64,000 nucleotides of DNA from Collinsella aerofaciens (GTDB taxonomy: Bacteria; Actinomycetota; Coriobacteriia; Coriobacteriales; Coriobacteriaceae), in the NCBI RefSeq assembly GCF_028209885.1, contig NZ_JAQLEM010000007.1, positions 1 through 64,000 on the forward strand. The letters are read 5' to 3'. Below are positions 32,635 through 40,863 of the stretch, in pieces. How positions within the stretch are numbered: the first letter of the stretch is position 1; each line of letters opens with the position of its first letter. The notes under the pieces are model-generated. The model was not told where the DNA came from. It saw nothing but the letters and a program-made list of their open reading frames with translations, and searched no databases. A program made the translations under genes and the position numbers.

Positions 32635-34377
32635 ATGGCGAACGACAGCAAGACATGGCGGTGCGGAAAGTACGAGCTCAGCTTTGACCGTCCGCGCATC
32701 ATGGGCGTCCTCAACGTGACGCCCGATTCGTTTAGCGATGGCGGGGAGCACTTCGACCCCGATGCCGCCATCGAGTACGGCCTGGCGATGCTCGACGCCG
32801 GCGCCGACATCATCGACGTGGGCGGCGAGTCCACGCGCCCTGGTTTTACTCCGGTCAACCCCGACGAGGAGGCTCGCCGCGTGCTGCCCGTAGTGCGCGC
32901 GCTGGCCAAGGAGGGCGCCATCGTCTCGATCGACACGCGTCATGTGGCGGTTGCCAAGGCGGCCGTGCGCTGCGGCGCCTCGATCGTCAACGACGTGACC
33001 GGCTTCACCGATCCCAAGATGGTCGAGTTTGTTAAGACGAGTACCTGCGGCGTCATCGTGATGCATGCCGGCGAGGTCGCCGCGCCCGCCCGCACGCACG
33101 CAACGGTGCAGCTCGATACCTCGGCTGCGGCGTTTGTTGCCGAGAAGGCACGCGAAGCGGCTGCCGAGGCCGCGCGCGAGGCCGAGAAGCCGGCCCGTCG
33201 CCGTCGCGGCAAGTTGCTGGGCGATCCTAAGCCGGAGGCCAAGCTTCCGGGCGGCGTGGTGCAGCCCTCGTTGCCGTTTGGCGAACCGGAGTCCACGTCC
33301 GAGCCTGCAAGCGAGCAGGAGACGCCGGCCGCCGAGCAGACTGCTGCCGCCGAGACCGTTGCGCCCGCGCCCGAGGCCGCGTCCGCAGCCACCGAGGCCG
33401 CATCGGAGTCCAATGACCGCCTGGCCGCCATGATGCGCCGCAGCGCCCGCCGCGAGGAAGCCTACGTGCCCACCTCGCAGCTCCGCCGCTTTACCCTGCC
33501 CGATTCGGCGCCCATCATGCGCCGCGTTATGGGCTTTCTGTCCGACCAGGCCCGCACGCTCATCCATGCCGGCGTGTCGCGCGACCGCATCTGCATCGAT
33601 CCTGGCCCGGGCTTTGGTAAGTCGGCTAACGAGGACATCGTCATCCAGCGCGAGACTGCCAAGATGGCGTCACTGGGCTATCCGCTCATGTGCGCCGTGT
33701 CGCGCAAGCGCTTTGTGGGCGCCGTCTCGGGCGTGACCGAGGCCGCCGAGCGCGATGCCGCTACGTTTGGCGTGTGCCTGGGCGCCATCCAGGCCGGTGC
33801 CAACATCGTGCGCGTGCACGACGCCGCGGGTTTTGCGCAGTTCCTAAACGGCTACTGGGCGGTTGCCAAGCCACAGCCGCGCCGCGCGTTTGTGGCCGTG
33901 GGCTCCAACCTGGGGCATCGCTGCGACAACCTCCGCGCCGCACGCGAGATGATCGCCGAGATTCCACTCACCTGCGTGTCTAACTCCTCCAAGATTTACG
34001 AGAGCGAGCCTGCCTACGAGACGCGCCAGGACGCGTTTGCCAACGCCGTCATCGAGATCAAGACCGAGCTTGCGCCGCTGGTGCTGCTCGACGAGCTCAT
34101 GAAGATCGAGGCCGAGCTGGGGCGCGACCGCTCCAAAAAGGCCAAGGCCAACGGTCCGCGCACCATCGACCTGGACCTGCTGTGGATGGACGGCGAGACC
34201 CACGGCGGCAAAAAGCTGCGCCTGCCGCATCCGCTGATCGGCGAACGCGATTTTGTGCTGGTGCCGCTCGAGGACCTGATGCACGACCCGGCTCGGTTCT
34301 TCCGCTACAACGGCGTCGAGGTCAAGGAGCCCGAGGACCGCGTGGGCCATATCGTGGGCGAATTGGGGCGTATGTAG
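32635..34377 (+). CDS. folP-folK: Fused dihydropteroate synthase / HPPK (FolP-FolK) with large insertion
   Basis: A 580-residue folate enzyme. Residues about 1-410 are dihydropteroate synthase: MGVLNVTPDSFSDGG, VGGESTRPGF, SIDTRH, NDVTGF, IDPGPGFGKS and SRKRF. From about 415, RRAFVAVGSNLGHRCDNLR, GPRTIDLDLLW and HPLIGERDFVLVPL are 6-hydroxymethyl-7,8-dihydropterin pyrophosphokinase. The two domains catalyse consecutive steps. Between VIVMHAGEV (about 142) and APIMRRVMGFL (about 292) lies an extra 120 or so residues rich in Ala, Glu and Pro, where the family has a short loop. ATG 32635 is six bases after AGGAGG; ATG 32629 is too close. It abuts the BirA-like gene. Confidence 0.92.
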   Translation: MANDSKTWRCGKYELSFDRPRIMGVLNVTPDSFSDGGEHFDPDAAIEYGLAMLDAGADIIDVGGESTRPGFTPVNPDEEARRVLPVVRALAKEGAIVSIDTRHVAVAKAAVRCGASIVNDVTGFTDPKMVEFVKTSTCGVIVMHAGEVAAPARTHATVQLDTSAAAFVAEKAREAAAEAAREAEKPARRRRGKLLGDPKPEAKLPGGVVQPSLPFGEPESTSEPASEQETPAAEQTAAAETVAPAPEAASAATEAASESNDRLAAMMRRSARREEAYVPTSQLRRFTLPDSAPIMRRVMGFLSDQARTLIHAGVSRDRICIDPGPGFGKSANEDIVIQRETAKMASLGYPLMCAVSRKRFVGAVSGVTEAAERDAATFGVCLGAIQAGANIVRVHDAAGFAQFLNGYWAVAKPQPRRAFVAVGSNLGHRCDNLRAAREMIAEIPLTCVSNSSKIYESEPAYETRQDAFANAVIEIKTELAPLVLLDELMKIEAELGRDRSKKAKANGPRTIDLDLLWMDGETHGGKKLRLPHPLIGERDFVLVPLEDLMHDPARFFRYNGVEVKEPEDRVGHIVGELGRM

Positions 34378-35079
34378 ATGATCGAGATGAATGCTGTTGC
34401 CGCTGGCACCGAGCTCGACGCGGCGCGCGACGCGGGCCGCGAGGGCATGTCCGCGGGCTGGTGCGCGTGGAGCGCGGGCGATGCATCGCTGATGTTTTCG
34501 CTGGTCGTGCGCCCCGATGTGAACATGCACGCCTTCCACGGCCTGCCGTTTGTGGCCGCAATGGGTATGATGGACGCGCTCGCGGGCACGGCCGCAACGC
34601 CGGGTCTGGGGCTTGCCGGCAAAGTGGGCATCCAGTGGCCGAGTGACATCGTGTGCGGCGCGCCCGCGTTTGAGACGTCGCTCGCGCGCGTCGCCGCCAA
34701 CGGCGGTGCCGGTGCCGCGGGCATGTTCGGTGCCGTGACGGTGGATATTGAGCGTTCGGCACTGAGCGAGCTTGGCGTGGATATGGCTGACGAAGCGCTG
34801 GTCGAGGCGCTGGCCGCCGCCGTGTTGACCCGCGTGGATGCCTGGGCGGTTGTCGCCAACACACCACAGGGTGCTGCCGGTCCGCTGGCCCCCGTGCTGG
34901 GCGAGTACTTCGACATGGTGCCGCTGCTCGGTCGCCAAGTTGCGGCGGTGTCGCCCAACGGCTTGCCGCTTGCGGTCGGTGTGTTTGCGGGCCTGGACAT
35001 CTGGGGCCGCGCGACCATCAAGACCGATGCCGGCGAGCAGGAGTTTCCGCCCGAGGCCGTACGGATTCGCGGGCTGTAG
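34378..35079 (+). CDS. Biotin-protein ligase (BirA)-like protein, diverged
   Basis: A 233-residue protein whose text follows the BirA/LplA catalytic fold: SLMFSLVVRPDVNM, then IQWPSDIVCG in place of the K-W-P-N-D motif, DALAGT, and a C-terminal small barrel IWGRATIKTDAGEQEFPPEA. The lead motif G-R-G-R-x-G-R-x-W is not visible; the N terminus goes straight to AGWCAWSAGDASLMF. Loss of the motif's Arg and of the Lys in KWPND would impair biotinyl-AMP formation, so a changed or lost activity is possible. Its ATG follows the folP-folK stop directly, so translation is coupled. Confidence 0.55.
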   Translation: MIEMNAVAAGTELDAARDAGREGMSAGWCAWSAGDASLMFSLVVRPDVNMHAFHGLPFVAAMGMMDALAGTAATPGLGLAGKVGIQWPSDIVCGAPAFETSLARVAANGGAGAAGMFGAVTVDIERSALSELGVDMADEALVEALAAAVLTRVDAWAVVANTPQGAAGPLAPVLGEYFDMVPLLGRQVAAVSPNGLPLAVGVFAGLDIWGRATIKTDAGEQEFPPEAVRIRGL

Positions 35080-35178
35080 CGCGAGGCGCCAGCGCTCAAA
35101 GACAACGATGGCAACAAGACCCTCCTCGGCCTGTGCCGGGGAGGGTTTCGCCTATCTGGGGAATGGGTTGCCAGCGCC

Positions 35179-35219
35179 CTATTCCTCAAAACTGAAAATT
35201 TTTCGATTTTGAGGAATAG
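35179..35219. repeat. 41-bp palindrome, copy 1
   Basis: CTATTCCTCAAAA (35179-35191) pairs with TTTTGAGGAATAG (35207-35219); centre CTGAAAATTTTTCGA. It stands upstream of the AAA ATPase gene. Copies 2 and 3 have the same length. Confidence 0.85.
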
Positions 35220-35264
35220 AATTAAGCCAGCTCGGGCTTTTGCGAGGTATATTCGTTGCAGAGC

Positions 35265-35305
35265 CTATTCCTCGAAACTGAAAAATTTTCGTTTTTGAGG
35301 AATAG
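35265..35305. repeat. 41-bp palindrome, copy 2
   Basis: CTATTCCTCGAAACTG to TTTTTGAGGAATAG, same length and plan as copy 1 with matching changes near the centre. It ends 26 bases before the ATPase start codon and so could lie in its promoter or leader. Confidence 0.85.
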
Positions 35306-35331
35306 CGATAAAAGACCGCAGGGAGGCGCCA

Positions 35332-36528
35332 ATGAAACTCATCAATAGAACGTCATACATGGACATGTTGACGAGCCTTATTGGCGTGCCGGACATCAAG
35401 GTCATAACGGGCATTCGCCGTGGCGGTAAGTCAAAATTGCTCGAGGCCCTCCGCGATTACGTGGAGGCAAATCTGTCCAATTCGAATGTCATCCATATCA
35501 ATTACAACCTCGACGAGTTCGAGGACCTGCTCGAATATCATGCCCTGCTCGCCTATGTAAAAGAGCATCGAGCGTCCGACAAGCAAAACTTCCTGCTTAT
35601 CGATGAGGTTCAGATGTGCGACGGCTTTGAACGCGCGATCAACAGCCTCCATGCATCCGAGCAGTACGACATTTTCATTACCGGATCGAACGCCTTTTTG
35701 CTGTCGAGCGATCTGTCGACGCTCTTTACGGGGCGTACGTTCGAGATCGAGGTTTTCCCATTCTCGTTTGAGGAGTATCGTCTCTATGGCGACGAGGGCG
35801 ATGTCGACCGCGACTTCGATGAGTACGCGAGAACCGGCGGTATGTCCGGCTCTTACCCTTATCCACTGCAGGAGCAGCGCTATCAATATCTCTCCAATGT
35901 CTTCAAAACGCTCATCGTGAGGGATATCGTGCAGCGGTATAACGTGAGAAACGAATCGGCGCTGCTGCGCATTGCCGATTACATGATGGACAACGTTTCC
36001 AACATTACGTCGGCACGCAACATTACTGATGCATTAAATGCGGATGGGCTAAAGATTACGAACAAGACGGTCGGCACGTACATGGGGTACCTGTGCGATG
36101 CGTTTGCCTTCTATAAAGTTCGTCGGTACGACATTCGCGGCAAAAAATACCTTAAGAGCGGCGAGAAATATTACCTGGCAGACCACGCGTTCAAATACGC
36201 ACTGCTCGGTACACGTGATATGGATTGGGGACGCGTATACGAGAACATGGTGGCCATCGAGCTGCTGCGCCGCGGATACGAGGTATACGTCGGTGTGCTC
36301 TATAAAAAGGAAATTGACTTTATAGCAATCAAGCGAAGCGAGAAGCTCTACATTCAGGTGAGCGACGACATCAGCTCGGATAAGACATTTGAACGCGAGA
36401 TTTCGCCACTGCTGAGCATTGGCGACGCGTACCCCAAGATGATTCTCGCCCGAACGCATCACGAGGCCACGGACCGCAATGGGGTGCAGATCGTGGACCT
36501 GGCGAGGTGGCTATGCGGCGAGGCGTAG
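35332..36528 (+). CDS. AAA-type ATP-binding protein with DUF4143 domain
   Basis: A 398-residue ATPase. The N-terminal AAA_14-like domain has Walker A GIRRGGKSKLL (near 28), Walker B FLLIDEVQMCDGFE (near 90), and sensor ITGSNAFLLSSDLSTLFTGR. The second half is DUF4143, a winged-helix plus nuclease-like fold: NVSNITSARNITDAL, then ENMVAIELLRRGYEVYVGVL, KKEIDFIAIKRSEKLYIQV. EIDF and Y-I-Q-V are reminiscent of a PD-(D/E)XK core. The cellular role is unknown for the family. RBS is GGAGGCG. Palindromes of 41 bp lie on both sides. Confidence 0.85.
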   Translation: MKLINRTSYMDMLTSLIGVPDIKVITGIRRGGKSKLLEALRDYVEANLSNSNVIHINYNLDEFEDLLEYHALLAYVKEHRASDKQNFLLIDEVQMCDGFERAINSLHASEQYDIFITGSNAFLLSSDLSTLFTGRTFEIEVFPFSFEEYRLYGDEGDVDRDFDEYARTGGMSGSYPYPLQEQRYQYLSNVFKTLIVRDIVQRYNVRNESALLRIADYMMDNVSNITSARNITDALNADGLKITNKTVGTYMGYLCDAFAFYKVRRYDIRGKKYLKSGEKYYLADHAFKYALLGTRDMDWGRVYENMVAIELLRRGYEVYVGVLYKKEIDFIAIKRSEKLYIQVSDDISSDKTFEREISPLLSIGDAYPKMILARTHHEATDRNGVQIVDLARWLCGEA

Positions 36529-36536
36529 CAGAAAGC

Positions 36537-36577
36537 CTATTCCTCAAAACTGATAAATTTTCGATTTTGAGGAATAG
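36537..36577. repeat. 41-bp palindrome, copy 3
   Basis: CTATTCCTCAAAACTGATAA to GATTTTGAGGAATAG, starting nine bases after the ATPase stop codon. With copies 1 and 2 it frames the gene precisely. Confidence 0.85.
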
Positions 36578-36633
36578 GACCGATGCGTTGCCTAGTTCGC
36601 CGCTCGCGTTCGTGCTCGACTTAAGCCCCTGCT

Positions 36634-37407
36634 CTATCCCAGCTCCTGCATGCGGCGGTAGATTTCGCAGATACCCTTGATGGTGAGCTGTCCGTCGACC
36701 ACGTCGAAGGCATCGGTCGAATCGGCGACGATACTGGCGAGACCGCCCGTGGCGATAACGGTGGCATCCTCGCGGCCCAGCTCGCGCTTCATGCGCGCGA
36801 CCAGGCCCTCGGCCATGGCCGCGGCGCCCATCACGGCGCCGACCTTGATGCACTCCTCGGTATCGCGGCCGATGGCGTGCTCGGGCGCCTCGAGCGGCAC
36901 GCTGGCGAGCTTGGCGGCACGGGCGGCAAGCGCGTCCATGGAGATGCGAATGCCCGGCGCGATCGCTCCGCCAATGTAATAACCGTCCTCATCGATGACG
37001 TCGATATTGGTCGCGGTGCCAAAGTCCACCACGATTGCCGGCGCGCCGTAGAAGGTCTCGGCCGCAACGGCGTTAGCGACGCGATCGGCGCCTACGGCCT
37101 GGGGACGCGCCGCGCGCAGCTTGGTCACCGCGGCCGTCTGCGGCCCGATAACGATGGCGTCCGCGGCAATGCGGTCGGCCACAGTGTGCCACTCGCGCGA
37201 GAGCTGCGGCACCACGCCGGCGAAGGCGACCGCGTCGACCGCGTCGAGCGAGAGGCCGTACATCTTAAAGAAGCCCATCAGGCGCACATGGATCTCGTCG
37301 GCGGTATAGGAGCGGTCGGTGGGCATGCGCCACGACTGCACCAGCTCGTCTCCGTCAAACAGGCCCATGGCCGTCTGCGTGTTTCCCATATCGATAGCGA
37401 GCAGCAT
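36634..37407 (-). CDS. coaX: Type III pantothenate kinase
   Basis: First enzyme of coenzyme A synthesis, 257 residues as usual. LLAIDMGNTQTAMGLFDGD is the phosphate-1 motif with the catalytic Asp, VGADRVANAVAA and VVDFGTATNIDVID are phosphate-2, and GGAIAPGIRISMDALAARAA follows. IATGGLASIVADSTD lies near the end. ATG 37407 follows GGGAG on the minus strand; the longer in-frame start is poorly placed. Confidence 0.94.
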   Translation of the reverse strand: MLLAIDMGNTQTAMGLFDGDELVQSWRMPTDRSYTADEIHVRLMGFFKMYGLSLDAVDAVAFAGVVPQLSREWHTVADRIAADAIVIGPQTAAVTKLRAARPQAVGADRVANAVAAETFYGAPAIVVDFGTATNIDVIDEDGYYIGGAIAPGIRISMDALAARAAKLASVPLEAPEHAIGRDTEECIKVGAVMGAAAMAEGLVARMKRELGREDATVIATGGLASIVADSTDAFDVVDGQLTIKGICEIYRRMQELG

Positions 37408-37604
37408 GTCTACTCCCGGTGTTGGCATAAAAGGACGCGCACCATTGTATACGCGCCGTCGACGGCGCTCGGCCGCGATTCGTTTACAGTGATAGGGGCT
37501 GAGGGGTTTTAAATATGAAGGAATTATGCTCTACGAGATTTTCCTTGCCGTTTACCGAACTCCCGCGTAATATTCTTTTTTGCGCACATGAGGCGCCCAG
37601 ACAT

Positions 37605-37681
37605 TGCGGGGTGGAGCAGTCTGGTAGCTCGCCGGGCTCATAACCCGGAGGTCGTAGGTTCAAATCCTGCCCCCGCGACCA
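37605..37681 (+). tRNA. Initiator tRNA-fMet (CAT)
   Basis: A 77-base cloverleaf with encoded CCA. Acceptor TGCGGGG pairs with CCCCGCG, the first pair being a U-G. The anticodon arm is CCGGG-CTCATAA-CCCGG; three consecutive G-C pairs next to a CAT anticodon, the A11-U24 pair and the weak first pair mark an initiator. T-arm GTAGGTTCAAATCCTGC. Its 3' half is the attachment site of the island that follows. A terminator lies at 37691-37724. Confidence 0.93.
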
Positions 37682-37696
37682 AGAACTTGCAGCTCG
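37639..37696 (+). repeat. Left attachment-site copy (58-bp direct repeat)
   Basis: This stretch, from the anticodon CA through the tRNA 3' end to GCAGCTCG, is identical to 47639-47696. The first differing bases are 37638 and 37697. A diverged partial copy is at 43062-43106. Confidence 0.85.
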
Positions 37697-37724
37697 GAAG
37701 CAAAATTGCTTCCGAGCTTTTTCT
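37691..37724 (+). terminator. Terminator of tRNA-fMet
   Basis: AGCTCGGAAGCAA pairs with TTGCTTCCGAGCT around two bases and is followed by TTTTCTTT. Confidence 0.85.
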
Positions 37725-38269
37725 TTATCGGTTTACTTTGCGGGTGAATTGCGGGTGAATCCTGAGTCAATTTATTATGTGAAGCAAATAAACCATTGAT
37801 AATCGCGGGCCGGTCGGCTTGACTTATCGACCGATAAACTCCAATTGGGAGGAGTTTCGGCGGTCCTTAGCTAATAATAGTGCCGGGGATGGACCGCGCC
37901 ATCCCCGGACCTTGCGCGCCAAAGGGACGAGTCCCCTTGGAACCCCGTCTATTGCTCTCAACACGGAAACAGGGGAGTGGGGGATACGGGTTGTAGGATG
38001 CCGACGGGCGAGCGCTATGCTGTCTCAAGTCCGCATGTAGCTTGTTCGGAGGCCGTCTCTGCGTCTCAAGGCGGGCAATGAATTCTGGCAATGGAACTTC
38101 TTCGTATCTGTTCGCTGCGACTTGAGCGATGCGCTCCGCACAAATAATGTTGCCGAAGCATGCGGAATATCAGAAGAGAGATTGCAGGACATGAGTCAGC
38201 GCATGAAGAGCTGCCCGTCGTTTTGATAATGACATAATTAAGTGGCAAACTAAAGCGATCGGAGCGACC
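37725..38269. other. Gene-poor left end of the island with a possible gene remnant
   Basis: No complete gene is convincing. CCGGGGATGG/CCATCCCCGG (37882-37907) is a hairpin, next to CCAAAGGGACGAGTCCCCTTGG-like symmetry (37919-37940, imperfect). From about 38044 to the stop at 38226 the plus strand reads AGNEFWQWNFFVSVRCDLSD, then NNVAEACGISEERLQDMSQR: protein-like but lacking a start, so possibly the 3' end of a lost gene. The 73-codon frame at 37819-38040 has no family resemblance I can see. Confidence 0.4.
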
Positions 38270-39127
38270 ATGATTCTTGACAGCCTGCGTAACAGCGCGT
38301 CTTTTAATGAAACCGACCGAGCCATTGCTACCTATCTGCTCAATCATACCGGCGACCTTAAGACCCTCACTATGGCAAAGCTCGCACAGGAGACTTACAC
38401 CTCGAACGCGACAATCATCCGCTTTTGTAAGAAATTGGGCCTAAGCGGCTATCGAGAGTTGATCATGCAGCTCATCCAGGAGATAAGCGGAGACTATCTT
38501 CTGGCTGCCACTGTCGATCACAATCGTCCTTTTGGCAGTACCGATTCAATTGAGGCCATCGAGGGCAACCTTGCAAATCTCCTGAAGGGCGTCATAGATC
38601 AAACGAAAATCGAGCTCGATAGCGCCAAATTGAGCATAATCGCCAAGGCAGTTCTTAGCGCCCCGCGAATTTACATCTTTGCTAAAGGGGAAAGCTATCT
38701 GGCGGGATGTATCTTTCGCAACAATCTTCTCAAGCTCGATCGTCATGTCACCATGGCGGACGACGGTGGCCTGCAGACACTGCACGTTAAGAACGGTAGG
38801 CCCGGCGACCTGTTTTTATTCCTAAGCTACAGCGGCATTCACTATGATTATTCCAAATACGCCGCCGCTCTTTCCGAGCGCGGAATCAAGCCGTGTTTAA
38901 TCACGGCGTTTTCTGATTCGGCGCTCGCCAGGCAATGCGACACTGTCTTGCTCATTCCAAAATCAGAGCGCGTGATTGGAAAGGTTGCCAATTACTCTTC
39001 CATGATCTCGCTCACGTATACGCTTCAGGTTATTTATTCGCTTATATTCAATCAGGATTATCAAGAGAACTATCGTGTAAAACACGAGGCCGATTCGTTC
39101 ATCTTTACGAGTTTTGCGGAGATTTAG
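38270..39127 (+). CDS. RpiR/MurR-family transcriptional regulator (GlvR-like)
   Basis: A 285-residue regulator. The N-terminal HTH of the RpiR type covers about 1-77 (SFNETDRAIATYLLNHTGDL, MAKLAQETYTSNATIIRFCK, KLGLSGYREL). A sugar-phosphate-binding SIS domain follows (about 105-240): IYIFAKGESYLAG, FLSYSGIHYDYSKYAAAL, ITAFSDSALARQCDTVLLIP. It lies next to a GH4 6-phospho-alpha-glucosidase and an alpha-glucoside PTS, the same trio as glvA-glvR-glvC of Bacillus subtilis, so it is likely their local regulator. Convergent with the GH4 gene. Confidence 0.88.
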   Translation: MILDSLRNSASFNETDRAIATYLLNHTGDLKTLTMAKLAQETYTSNATIIRFCKKLGLSGYRELIMQLIQEISGDYLLAATVDHNRPFGSTDSIEAIEGNLANLLKGVIDQTKIELDSAKLSIIAKAVLSAPRIYIFAKGESYLAGCIFRNNLLKLDRHVTMADDGGLQTLHVKNGRPGDLFLFLSYSGIHYDYSKYAAALSERGIKPCLITAFSDSALARQCDTVLLIPKSERVIGKVANYSSMISLTYTLQVIYSLIFNQDYQENYRVKHEADSFIFTSFAEI

Positions 39128-39132
39128 TCATA

Positions 39133-39176
39133 CAAAAGGTGACCCCAAAGCATTTTGCCTTGAGGCCACCTTTTGT
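39133..39176. terminator. Terminator between the regulator and the GH4 gene
   Basis: CAAAAGGTG (39133 onward) pairs with CACCTTTTG, followed by TGCTTTTG. It can act on both convergent transcripts. Confidence 0.65.
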
Positions 39177-39200
39177 GCTTTTGCTATCTGGATGGCTTCT

Positions 39201-40529
39201 CTACTTCAGCTCAGGCCAATAGCCCTTGTTCGCCTCGATCATGTCGTCCAAGACTTCCTTAGCCACGCGCGCTGAGGGAATCGTGCGATTGAGGGTGAAG
39301 GCCTCGAGTGCCTTCTGGTAGGAGCCCTCGATAACGGCCTCGACCACAAGGCCCTCGCAGGCATCCTGCTGCTCGATAAGGCCCTTGTAGAAGCGGGGAA
39401 TCTTCCCGACGCGGACCGGTTCGGCTCCTCGATCGGTGATGTACGCCGGAATCTCGACGGTCGCGTCGTCCGAGAGATTCTCGATTGCGCCATTATTGGG
39501 CACAATCACCAGCTGGCGATGGCGCAAATCCTTCGCCAGGGACTTGACGACATCGACAATGAACCTGCCGTGGACGCCTACGTAGAACTGCGTGAGATCG
39601 ACCTTTTCACCGCGCTTAAGCGCCGCAGATGCGTCGAAGATACGCTTTTCGCGGCCGTTTACGACCTGCATGCCACGCGTGTTATTGATGTCCATGTACT
39701 CCACGCAGGCATCGGGCAACAGGTAATACTGGTAATAGGTGTTGGGGAGGTAATCCTGGAATAGCGTAGAAATCATTGCCGCATTCTTGAAGGTGTGGGC
39801 CCAGTCTGGGTCCTTTACCAATGCGTCATTGAGGCTTGCCTCGGAAATGTAACCGTACTTACGCACGTGCTCTTTGAGCTTGTCCGTAACGTCGACGCCC
39901 TTGCAGCGTACGCTGGTATACCACCCAAAGTGATTGAGGCCAAAGTAGTCGACTTCAATGTCGTCGAGTTCGCAGCCCAAAATCTCCGCCATGCGGGCTT
40001 CAATCTCTACCGGCATATCGCAGATGTCGAGAATGCGAGCGTTTGGACGCAGCTTGTGCATTGCCTTGGCTACGATGGCAGCGGGGTTAGAGTAGTTGAC
40101 GATCCAGTAGTCCTTGCAGGCGTACTCCTCGCAGAAATCGACAAGCTCGCACATGGGGAAGATGGTCCTCATGCCATAGGCCATGCCACCTGCTCCGCAG
40201 GTCTCTTGGCCGACTACGCCATGGCGCAGGCTGATCTGCTCATCCTGGATACGCATCTTGAGCCCGCCCACGCGCATCTGCGCCATAACAAAGTTCGCAT
40301 CTGTAAACGCCTCTTTGGGGTCGACGGTTACATGCAAGGGGATCTCGGGGGCAAGGTCATCGATAACTGCCTTAACCACCACAGCGACCGTGTCCTGGCG
40401 TTCCTTGTCGATGTCATAGAGCCAAAGCTCACGAATCCCCAGTTCGTCCTTTTGATCAATCAGGTCTTTGACGATACCGGCGGTATAGGTGCTGCCGCCG
40501 CCGCAGATGACAATCTTGTATCCGTTCAT
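39201..40529 (-). CDS. 6-phospho-alpha-glucosidase, glycoside hydrolase family 4
   Basis: A 442-residue NAD- and metal-dependent hydrolase of phosphorylated alpha-glucosides. NAD site VICGGGSTYTAG near residue 7; metal ligands Cys170 in ICDMP and His200 in GLNHFGWY. The CDMP signature is typical of 6-phospho-alpha-glucosidases (GlvA type), whereas beta-specific enzymes have CNVP. This fits the PTS gene upstream. ATG 40529 lies 10 bases after AAAGG; ATG 40538 is an alternative with one-base spacing. Operon with 40549 and 40864 on the minus strand. Confidence 0.9.
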   Translation of the reverse strand: MNGYKIVICGGGSTYTAGIVKDLIDQKDELGIRELWLYDIDKERQDTVAVVVKAVIDDLAPEIPLHVTVDPKEAFTDANFVMAQMRVGGLKMRIQDEQISLRHGVVGQETCGAGGMAYGMRTIFPMCELVDFCEEYACKDYWIVNYSNPAAIVAKAMHKLRPNARILDICDMPVEIEARMAEILGCELDDIEVDYFGLNHFGWYTSVRCKGVDVTDKLKEHVRKYGYISEASLNDALVKDPDWAHTFKNAAMISTLFQDYLPNTYYQYYLLPDACVEYMDINNTRGMQVVNGREKRIFDASAALKRGEKVDLTQFYVGVHGRFIVDVVKSLAKDLRHRQLVIVPNNGAIENLSDDATVEIPAYITDRGAEPVRVGKIPRFYKGLIEQQDACEGLVVEAVIEGSYQKALEAFTLNRTIPSARVAKEVLDDMIEANKGYWPELK

Positions 40530-40548
40530 GTTGTTCATGCCTTTCAAA

Positions 40549-40818
40549 TCAAATTGAGCTGCAGACAATCTTGGTTACTATCTGCACGAAGTAGGTAGCG
40601 ATGTTGATGACCGCCGCCATGCCTGCAATGCTGCCTGCGTCCGCGTGCCTTCCTGAACGCCGGGTCCAAACCGCAGCGAGTAGACCCAGGAGCGGCCAGA
40701 TAAAACCACATGCGAATGCAGCCATAAGTACGAGAAGACCCCTTGTCGACTTTTCTTTGTACATGTTGAGCAGGCGTTCGAACATGCCTCGGATTGAATG
40801 AAACGTTTTGGTCAACAT
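40549..40818 (-). CDS. Small hypothetical membrane protein
   Basis: An 89-residue protein with two hydrophobic stretches, LLVLMAAFACGFIWPLLGLL (about 28-47) and the AAVINIATYFVQIV region (about 68-81), joined by a basic loop (WTRRSGRHADAG). It has an RBS (GGAGAC) before ATG 40818 and sits between the PTS and GH4 genes on the same strand. I do not recognise a family. Confidence 0.6.
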   Translation of the reverse strand: MLTKTFHSIRGMFERLLNMYKEKSTRGLLVLMAAFACGFIWPLLGLLAAVWTRRSGRHADAGSIAGMAAVINIATYFVQIVTKIVCSSI

Positions 40819-40863
40819 GAGGTCTCCTCGCTTATCGCTTATCGCTTATCGATTACGCGACTG

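Noticed and set aside
39519..40598. Plus-strand frames opposite the GH4 gene
   Set aside because: Antisense shadows; the minus strand encodes a full GH4 enzyme.
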